DNA from: Actinomadura rupiterrae
GTDB lineage: Bacteria; Actinomycetota; Actinomycetes; Streptosporangiales; Streptosporangiaceae
Assembly (NCBI RefSeq): GCF_024172125.1
Contig: NZ_JAMZEA010000012.1
Coordinates: 1 to 64,000 of the forward strand
Direction of reading: 5' to 3'
Length of the DNA stretch: 64,000 nt
A program made the position numbers and the translations under genes. Shown piece after piece: positions 58,277-64,000 of the stretch; the first letter of the stretch is position 1, and every line of letters begins with the position of its first letter. The notes under the pieces are model-generated. The model searched no databases. It was given only the letters and a program-made list of their open reading frames with translations, and was not told the DNA's origin.

Positions 58277-58291
58277 ATCTCTGGTGGAGAT
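58277..58291. promoter_or_regulatory. LysR-type operator
   Basis: ATCTC-TGGTG-GAGAT (58277-58291) is a perfect 5-5-5 palindrome, with a further ATCTC half-site at 58299-58303. It is adjacent to the lysR start codon and upstream of the MFS gene. Confidence 0.6.
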
Positions 58292-58381
58292 GGAACGGAT
58301 CTCTATTTTCTGTGCTGGAGGGGGTGGGAATGCGGTCGGCGGCTTGGTTGTCTGGATTCATCGTTGCCGATTGGAGCTGAT

Positions 58382-59617
58382 ATGCCCGTGATGTCACAGG
58401 TCAGGACCTCGCCCGAGGACGTGCGCGAGGGGGCCGCCCACGCGCGCGGATTCTGGGTCGCGGCCGTGGCGTTCGCGGTCGTGATGGCGTTCGGGACGGC
58501 GCCGACCCCGCTGTGGCCGCTGTTCGCGGCGCGCGACGCGTTCGGGCCGACGATGGTGACGGTGGCGTTCGCGGCGATCGTCGTCGGGACGGCCACCGGG
58601 TTCCTGCTGCTCGGGCACCTGTCGGACCGGCACGGGCGGCGGGTCGTGATCATCCCGGCGCTGCTCGTCGCGTCGGCCGCGGCGCTGCTGCTGGTCTTCT
58701 GGCACGGGCTTGCGGGGATCATCGTCGCGCGGGTGCTGAACGGGATCGGGACGGGACTGATGGCCTCGACCGCGACGGCCTACCTTTCGGACCTGTACCG
58801 GCGGGCTCATCCGGACCGTCCGGGATCGAAGGTCCCGGGGGTCGCCGCGGCGGCGTCGAATCTGGGCGGGCTCGCGCTCGGGCCGCTGGTCGCCGGCGTC
58901 CTGGCCGCGTGGGCGCCGGCGCCGCTGACCACGACGTTCGTGGTGTTCGCGGTGGCGATGACGGGCCTCGCGGCCGTCCTGCTGCTGGACGCGCCGGAGA
59001 CCGTCGAGCGCGGTTCGGCCGAGGGCGCGCCGCGGAAGTTCGGGCTGCGGCCGGGGGCGGGCGCGGTGTTCGCCGGGGCCGCCGGGACGGGCGCGGTCGC
59101 GTTCGCGGTGCTGGGGTTCTTCTCGTCGCTGAGCGCGATGATGCTGAAGACGGCGCTCGGCGAGTCGTCGGTGTTCGTGGCCGGTCTGCCCGGGTTCGCG
59201 CTGTTCGCGGCGAGCGCGGCGGTGCAGCTCGCGGCCGGGAACTGGTCCGCCGGACGGCTGTCCGGGCTCGGCGTCGTGTTCTTTCCGGCCGGGCTGGCGC
59301 TGACCGTCCTGTCGCTGTACCACCCGTCGCTCGCGCTGTTCCTGGTCGCGGCGACGGTCACCGGGGCGGGCGCCGGGATGCTGTTCAAGGCGGCGCTCGG
59401 CGCGGCGGGCGGGGCGGCGCGTCCGGAGTCGCGGGCGGGCGTCCTCGCGGTGTTCTTCGCGGTCGGCTACGTCGGGATGGGCCTGCCGTCGATCGCGTTC
59501 AGCACCGCCCAGCAGCGGTTCGGGCTCAACACGTCCATGGTGTGGTTCGCCGTCGTGATCTCGGCCGCCGCCGTCCTCACCGTGACCATCGCCCGCCGGG
59601 CCAACCGCGCGTCATGA
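58382..59617 (+). CDS. major facilitator superfamily transporter
   Basis: The 411-aa membrane protein has about 12 helices with the MFS signature LGHLSDRHGRRVVI between helices 2 and 3 and a repeated pattern in the second half. A gap between helices 6 and 7 (DAPETVERGSAEGAPRKFGLRP) forms the usual cytoplasmic loop. ATG 58382 follows GGAG by 5 nt. It is divergent from a LysR regulator that likely controls it. It is probably a drug or metabolite exporter; substrate not predictable. Confidence 0.9.
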   Translation: MPVMSQVRTSPEDVREGAAHARGFWVAAVAFAVVMAFGTAPTPLWPLFAARDAFGPTMVTVAFAAIVVGTATGFLLLGHLSDRHGRRVVIIPALLVASAAALLLVFWHGLAGIIVARVLNGIGTGLMASTATAYLSDLYRRAHPDRPGSKVPGVAAAASNLGGLALGPLVAGVLAAWAPAPLTTTFVVFAVAMTGLAAVLLLDAPETVERGSAEGAPRKFGLRPGAGAVFAGAAGTGAVAFAVLGFFSSLSAMMLKTALGESSVFVAGLPGFALFAASAAVQLAAGNWSAGRLSGLGVVFFPAGLALTVLSLYHPSLALFLVAATVTGAGAGMLFKAALGAAGGAARPESRAGVLAVFFAVGYVGMGLPSIAFSTAQQRFGLNTSMVWFAVVISAAAVLTVTIARRANRAS

Positions 59618-59669
59618 ATTCGCCCAGCGGGCCAAGCGGACGGCGTGAACTCGCCGAGTCGGCGAATCG

Positions 59670-59769
59670 AGTGGCGTGACTCGCCGAGTGGGCCGACCGG
59701 GCGGTGTGAGTTCGCCGAACCGGCCAGTCGAGTGGCGTGACTCGCCGAGTGGGCCGACCGGGCGGTGTG
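59670..59769. repeat. direct repeat, 39 bp, period 61
   Basis: A 39-bp segment beginning agtggcgtgactcgccgag occurs at 59670-59708 and 59731-59769. Shorter pieces (tcgcc, gcggtgtg) recur through 59620-59790. The block lies between convergent MFS and P450 genes; no gene is present. Confidence 0.85.
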
Positions 59770-59800
59770 GATTCGCCCGGTCGGCCAGGTCGGTCCTGCG

Positions 59801-61051
59801 CTAGGCGAGGGTCACGGTGACCGGCATTTCCTTGATGCCGTTCACGAAGTTCGACCGGACGCGCCGGACGTCGCCCGCGAGGCGGATGTCGGCGAGGCGC
59901 GGCAGCAGCTCCTCGAACATGACGCGCAGCTCCAGGCGGGCCAGCGCGTTGCCGAGGCAGAAGTGCGGGCTGCCCTTGCCGAAGGTGACGTGGTCGTTCG
60001 GCGTGCGGGTGACGTCGAAGACGTCGGGGTTCTCGAAGACGTCCTCGTCGCGGTTGCCGGACGCGAACCACAGCACGACCTTGTCGCCCTCGCGGATCGT
60101 CCGGTCCCGCAGCTGGACGTCGCGGGTGGCCGTCCGGCGGAAGTGGTACACCGGGGACGCCCAGCGCAGGAACTCCTCGACGGCCGTCGGCATCAGCGAC
60201 AGGTCGGCGCGGAGCCGGTCGGCCTGCTCGGGGTGGTCGATGAGCGCGCGCATGGTGTGCGTGATGGCGTGCCGGGTCGTCTCGTTGCCGGCGACGACCA
60301 GCAGCAGGAAATAGTTGTCGAAGTCGTGCGCCGACAGCGGCTCGCCGTCCAGCGGGGTCTCGTTGACCAGCTTCGACACCAGGTCGTCGCCGTCGCCGCC
60401 GCGGCGCTGCCGGGCCAGCTCGCGGCCGTACTCGAAGACCTCCAGCGCGGCGGGCGAGCGGAACGGCAGGTCCTTGTACTTCTCCGACTCCTCGCTGTGG
60501 ATGACGACGTCGGCGTACTCGGGGTCCTGGTTGGCGATGATCCGGTTGCCCCAGTCGATCAGCCGGGTGGTGTCGCCCTCCGGGACGTCCATCATGCGGG
60601 CGAGCACGTTGATCGGGAAGTCGGCGGCGACCTCCTTGACGAAGTCGAAGGTGCCCTTCGCGAGCGCGCGGTCGAGGGTCCGCGCGGTGAGGCCGCGCAG
60701 GAACGCCTCGTACCCGGCGACGGCGCGCGGGGTGAACTGCCGCTGCAGGACGCGCCGGAGCGCGTGGTGCCGCGGCCCGTCGGTCTCCAGCAGCGAGCGC
60801 CGGATGCCCGCCTGCCGCTCGTCCACCTCCTCCAGGTTCACGAACTTGGTGGAGGTGAAGGTCTCGGCGTCGCGGTCCACGGTGACGATGTCGGCGTGCT
60901 TGGTGACCGACCAGAAACCGCTGCCGCCGTCGTGCTCGGGCGTCCAGTGGACGGGGTCGGTGCGGCGCAGCTCGGCGAAGATCCGGTAGGGGGTCGCGCC
61001 GTCCAGGAACAGGTCCGGGTCGGCGAGGTCCAGGGACGTCGCGGTGCTCAA
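59801..61051 (-). CDS. cytochrome P450, CYP124/125/142-like
   Basis: The 416-aa monooxygenase carries the I-helix oxygen-binding motif AGNETT (254-259), the ExxR pair EEFLR (292-296), and the heme loop FGKGSPHFCLGNA with thiolate Cys365. Sequence style (HFRRTATRDVQLRDRTIREGDKVVLW) resembles actinobacterial P450s acting on terpenoid or steroid chains. TTG 61051 is the start, 8 nt after AAGGAG. It lies 15 nt downstream of the glutamine-synthetase-like gene, so they form an operon. Redox partners are not encoded nearby. Confidence 0.93.
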   Translation of the reverse strand: MSTATSLDLADPDLFLDGATPYRIFAELRRTDPVHWTPEHDGGSGFWSVTKHADIVTVDRDAETFTSTKFVNLEEVDERQAGIRRSLLETDGPRHHALRRVLQRQFTPRAVAGYEAFLRGLTARTLDRALAKGTFDFVKEVAADFPINVLARMMDVPEGDTTRLIDWGNRIIANQDPEYADVVIHSEESEKYKDLPFRSPAALEVFEYGRELARQRRGGDGDDLVSKLVNETPLDGEPLSAHDFDNYFLLLVVAGNETTRHAITHTMRALIDHPEQADRLRADLSLMPTAVEEFLRWASPVYHFRRTATRDVQLRDRTIREGDKVVLWFASGNRDEDVFENPDVFDVTRTPNDHVTFGKGSPHFCLGNALARLELRVMFEELLPRLADIRLAGDVRRVRSNFVNGIKEMPVTVTLA

Positions 61052-61066
61052 AGCCGGGTCTCCTTC

Positions 61067-62470
61067 TCAGAGGTGGTAGGCGTACTCGCGGAACTCCCAG
61101 TCGGTGACGTACCGCTGGAACCGCTCCACCTCGTCGCGCTTGTAGGTCAGGAAGGCCCGGACGAACGGCTCGCCGAGCACGGTGGTCAGGTCGGTGTCGG
61201 CGTCCAGCGCGTCCAGCGCGGACGGGAGGTCGGCCGGCAGCAGGGGCGAGCGCTCGGCGTCGTAGCCGTAACCCTCCAGCGGCGCCGGGCATTCGAGCTT
61301 GTCGCGGATGCCGAGGTGCGCGGCGGCGACCAGGCCCGCGATGCCGAGGTAGGGGTTGGCGGTCGCGTCGCCGAGCCGGACCTCCAGGCGGGTCCCGGCG
61401 CCGCGCTCCGGCGGGATGCGGACCATCGCGCTGCGGTTGTCCAGGCCCCAGTCGATCAGCCACGGCGCGAGCGTGTCGGGCCCGAACCGCTTGTAGGAGT
61501 TGATCGTCGGGTTGAACAGCGCGGCGAGCGCGGGCGCGTGCGCGAGGACGCCCGCGACGGCGTGCCGGGCCGTGGCCGAGAGGCCATGCTCGTCTTGCTC
61601 ACCGGCCAGCACATTGTGGCCGGTCTGGTCGCAGAGCGAGAGGTGGACGTGGAAGCCGGAGCCGCCCTCGTCGTTGAACGGCTTCGCCATGAACGTCGCG
61701 AGCCGCCCGCCGGTGCGGGCGATCTCCTTGACGGCGGCCTTGAAGCGGAACGCGCGGTCGGCGGCGTCCACGGCCTCGGAGTGGTCGAGGTTGATCTCGA
61801 ACTGGCCGCCGCAGAACTCGTGGTTGCCCATCGTCGCGCCGATCCCGTAGTCCTTCAGGTGGCGCAGCGTGGACAGCAGGTGGCCGTCGGGGTCGCCCTT
61901 GCGTCCGGCGACGTAGACGTTGCCGGGGGCGTCGCCGTAGCGGCGCCATCCGGTGGGGCTCTGCGGGTCGGGCTCGCAGAGGAAGTACTCCAGCTCGGGG
62001 CCGGCGACGGCGGTCAGCCCGGTCTCGCCGAGCGCCGCGACGACGCGCCGGAGCACCTCGCGGGGGCCTTCGGGGCAGGGGTCGGTGACGTGCGGCTCGA
62101 AGGCGTCGCCGAGGCAGTGCGCGACGCCCGGCTCCCACGGGAGCGGGGCGAGCGTCGCCAGGTCCGGGACGACCCGGATGTCCGGCAGGCCGGCGCCGAG
62201 TCCCTCGGGCAGCGGCACCACGTCCCCCTGCGGCGTGGTGTGGTAGACGGCGCGGCAGAACGCCAGGCCGTGCTCCATCACCGCGGGCAGCCGCTCGACC
62301 AGGACGTCCCGGGCGCGCTCGGTCCCGATGAGGTCCGGGTAGGCGACGCGGACGACGTCGATCCCGGCCGCGGCCAGCCGCTCGACGACCTGCTCGACGG
62401 GCTCGCCGCCGCGTCCTGCGTGCTGGTGCCCGGCCCCGCGGGCGCGGGCACCGTCGAGTGGGTTGCTCAC
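61067..62470 (-). CDS. glutamine-synthetase-family ligase (gamma-glutamylpolyamine synthetase-like)
   Basis: The 467-aa product has GS motifs: GPELEYFL, GNHEFCGGQFEINLDHSEA, FMAKPFNDEGGSGFHVHLSL (ATP/ammonia site) and NRSAMVRIP. Family members outside the housekeeping GlnA ligate glutamate to polyamines or ethanolamine (GlnA3/GlnA4 in Streptomyces, PuuA in E. coli). A nearby permease end and the GABA genes support a polyamine route (inference). GTG 62470 follows GAGGGAG by 7 nt. It is the first gene of an operon with the P450 gene. Confidence 0.9.
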   Translation of the reverse strand: MSNPLDGARARGAGHQHAGRGGEPVEQVVERLAAAGIDVVRVAYPDLIGTERARDVLVERLPAVMEHGLAFCRAVYHTTPQGDVVPLPEGLGAGLPDIRVVPDLATLAPLPWEPGVAHCLGDAFEPHVTDPCPEGPREVLRRVVAALGETGLTAVAGPELEYFLCEPDPQSPTGWRRYGDAPGNVYVAGRKGDPDGHLLSTLRHLKDYGIGATMGNHEFCGGQFEINLDHSEAVDAADRAFRFKAAVKEIARTGGRLATFMAKPFNDEGGSGFHVHLSLCDQTGHNVLAGEQDEHGLSATARHAVAGVLAHAPALAALFNPTINSYKRFGPDTLAPWLIDWGLDNRSAMVRIPPERGAGTRLEVRLGDATANPYLGIAGLVAAAHLGIRDKLECPAPLEGYGYDAERSPLLPADLPSALDALDADTDLTTVLGEPFVRAFLTYKRDEVERFQRYVTDWEFREYAYHL

Positions 62471-62489
62471 CGTCGAACTCCCTCACCGG

Positions 62490-62517
62490 GGGGTCATTTG
62501 ACCCCAAACCATATGGT
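62490..62517. promoter_or_regulatory. two palindromes between the GS-like and acetoacetate-decarboxylase genes
   Basis: GGGGTCATTTGACCCC (62490-62505) and ACCATATGGT (62508-62517) are perfect palindromes next to each other, 20 nt from the GS-like start codon. They are probable operators of a dimeric repressor shared by both divergent transcription units. Confidence 0.6.
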
Positions 62518-62628
62518 CGGAAGTAAGCGCTGACAAGCCCCCTTTCGTCCAGTTTCGTGGCACCTCTGGCCGACCTCCGGCTCGCGCCGATATCGTACGG
62601 GCCCAAACGAGCACCTCGAAGGAGCAGC

Positions 62629-63414
62629 ATGGACGTGCGAGGCTTCCTGCACCCCCGAACCGCGACGGGCCGTTCGTCGCTGATCCCGAGCCCGCCGTGG
62701 CACTACTCCGGCGACCTGCTCACCGTCGAGTACCGGACGGACCCGGCCCGCGTGGCCGAACTGCTCCCCGCGCCGCTCTCCCTCGCGGACGAGGACCCGG
62801 GCGCCGTCGCGCTGATCTGGGCGGACTGGCAGTCCTGCTCGTCCTCCGGCGAGGAACTGCTCGACCCCGTCCGGTCGCAGTACAAGGAGTGCTTCGCCGT
62901 CGTCCGATGCTCCTTCGAAGGCCGGACGTACTCGCGCTGCGTCTACATCTGGGTCGACAAGGACTTCGCCATCGCGCGCGGCCTGCACCAGGGCTACCCG
63001 AAGAAGCTCGGCTCGATCCACCAGACCCGTCCGCACCCCTTCGGCGCCGCCGCGCCGCGCATCGCCGAGGGCGGACGCTTCGGCGCGACCCTCGCCGCCG
63101 CCGACCGCCGCCTCGCCGAGGCCGTCGTCACGCTGCGCGAGCCGTCCGAGACCAACGGCTTCGTGAACGGCCACCCGATGGCCCACCACCGCTACCTGCC
63201 GAGCATCGAGACCGGCGGCGCGCCCGCCCTGGACGAGCTCATCGAGTCCGGCGCGTCCTCCTTCGAAGCCGGCCCGGCCTGGCGCGGCGACGCCGACCTC
63301 CGCCTCTTCGACTCCCCCACCGAGGAACTCGCCGCGCTCCACGTCGACGAGATCATCGGCGCCTACTACCGCCAGGTCGGCGTCGTCTGGAACGGCGGCC
63401 GCAAACTAACCTGA
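62629..63414 (+). CDS. acetoacetate-decarboxylase-family protein
   Basis: The 261-aa product has the ADC-fold signature GYPKKLGS with Lys125/Lys126, one of which should form the Schiff base in true ADCs. Other family segments are WHYSGDLLTVEYRTDPARV and ETNGFVNGHPMAHHRYLPS. Distant ADC-like proteins include aldolase-dehydratases and tailoring enzymes, so the reaction is unsure. ATG 62629 follows AAGGAG by 5-6 nt. It is divergent from the GS-P450 operon and shares its control region. Confidence 0.85.
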   Translation: MDVRGFLHPRTATGRSSLIPSPPWHYSGDLLTVEYRTDPARVAELLPAPLSLADEDPGAVALIWADWQSCSSSGEELLDPVRSQYKECFAVVRCSFEGRTYSRCVYIWVDKDFAIARGLHQGYPKKLGSIHQTRPHPFGAAAPRIAEGGRFGATLAAADRRLAEAVVTLREPSETNGFVNGHPMAHHRYLPSIETGGAPALDELIESGASSFEAGPAWRGDADLRLFDSPTEELAALHVDEIIGAYYRQVGVVWNGGRKLT

Positions 63415-63608
63415 CCCCCACCCCTGCGCTTTCCGACCCGCGGGGCTCGCCAGCGCCGCGAGGCTTGCCCATCCGCGGAGCTTGCCGACCAGCGGGCCTG
63501 CCAGCCTCGCGAGGATTGCTGACTCGCGGGGCTTGGCAGGACGGTGGGGGTTGGTTTGGTGCGGGCGGCGGGTCGGTAGGGCACCGGCGCGCCGCTTCGC
63601 AATTTGGG
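63415..63608. other. gene-free interval with imperfect repeats
   Basis: Between two convergent genes, variants of a short motif like (gag)cttgccgaccagcggg recur irregularly at about 63445-63540. No gene, tRNA or clear terminator is seen. Confidence 0.6.
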
Positions 63609-64000
63609 TCAGCCTCGGCCTATGCGTTCGTAGGAGGTCGGGCGGACGGTTCGGAGGACGAGTGCGAACGCGACTCCCGCCGCGGCGACGGCGAAGATGG
63701 TGCCGGGGAGGATCCAGACCAGCGGGGAGTTCTTGTCCGCGCCGAGCAGGGCGTCGAAGTTCCGCAGGCAGACGACGAACAGGGCGGCCAGGCCGAGCGC
63801 GGCCAGGACGGGCGCGATGAGGCGGTTCCAGAGGTTCTCGCCGCGCGCGTCCTTCAGGAAGTACGCGACGACGGCGGCCGAGGTGAGCGCCAGCAGGAGC
63901 ATCACGCCGAGCGCGCCGAGGTTGGTGAACCAGTTGAACAGCGTCAGCACCGGGTCCTTGCCGGACGCCGCGAAGACCACGACCACGGCGATCGCGAGGA
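63609..64000 (-). CDS. amino-acid/polyamine permease, APC type (3' part only)
   Basis: The last 130 residues or so of a membrane transporter; the gene continues beyond the window end, and the frame is open to base 64000. Three hydrophobic helices are visible (LTLFNWFTNLGALGVMLLLALTSAAVVAYF, LIAPVLAALGLAALFVVCLRNF, VWILPGTIFAVAAAGVAFALVL). Loop NLWNRLIAPVLA is typical of the C-terminal region of APC-superfamily permeases. Together with the GS-like ligase it supports polyamine/amino-acid uptake (inference). Confidence 0.75.
   Translation of the reverse strand, partial: LAIAVVVVFAASGKDPVLTLFNWFTNLGALGVMLLLALTSAAVVAYFLKDARGENLWNRLIAPVLAALGLAALFVVCLRNFDALLGADKNSPLVWILPGTIFAVAAAGVAFALVLRTVRPTSYERIGRG

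Overview
The window is high-GC actinomycete chromosome. The evidence is many GTG starts, AfsR/SARP-type regulators, a tandem clpP1-clpP2 pair next to clpX and tig, a secreted CBM2 chitinase, and start codons placed 6-7 nt after a -10 box. A Streptosporangiales/Thermomonosporaceae-like or Streptomyces-like host fits; I cannot fix the genus from sequence alone.

Layout. 0-5 kb: the end of a NarL-type response regulator, then a leftward proteostasis block (clpX, clpP2, clpP1, trigger factor). 5-8 kb: two leftward AIM24-family genes facing a rightward SPFH/YdjI-like gene; all three products carry Cys4 zinc ribbons. 8-15 kb: the RNA-binding factor Tex, an MMPL transporter and, divergent to it, a histidine kinase/response regulator pair. 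15-22 kb: a large secreted subtilisin-fold protease with sedolisin-like residues, a cupin facing a MarR regulator across a palindromic operator, and a GH18 chitinase. 22-29 kb: a coupled pair (AbiEii-like nucleotidyltransferase plus an unknown protein), a HAD phosphatase, an alanyl-tRNA synthetase behind a ribosome-site-sequestering leader, and a TetR-alcohol dehydrogenase pair. 29.0-29.4 kb: tRNA-Pro(UGG) and tRNA-Gly(UCC).

29-49 kb: an accessory region rich in regulators and minisatellites. It holds an XRE-STAND-TPR regulator, AhpD-like and DUF1801 proteins, a lipoprotein binding protein, a sulfurtransferase, an encapsulin nanocompartment operon (DyP peroxidase with a cargo-loading peptide, then the shell protein), a cystathionine gamma-lyase-like enzyme, a wHTH regulator, a nitrilase-superfamily enzyme, and three adjacent STAND regulators. 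One of the three carries fourteen tandem octapeptides inside its ATPase domain. A membrane IPT-domain protein and a secreted nuclease follow.

51-64 kb: a catabolic region. gabT, a divergent PucR regulator and an aldehyde dehydrogenase form a GABA-degradation unit. After a cysteine-bearing LRV repeat protein, a small Rpn-like fragment and a LysR/MFS pair comes a leftward glutamine-synthetase-like (gamma-glutamylpolyamine synthetase type)/P450 operon, opposite an acetoacetate-decarboxylase-family gene, and the end of an amino-acid permease. Together these genes suggest polyamine/GABA turnover.

Most promising for follow-up: the octapeptide minisatellite in the SARP-STAND gene, the alaS leader hairpin with an overlapping small frame, the sedolisin-like active site in a subtilisin scaffold, the AIM24/SPFH zinc-ribbon module and the nucleotidyltransferase operon. 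No insertion sequence, prophage, integrase or CRISPR array was seen.
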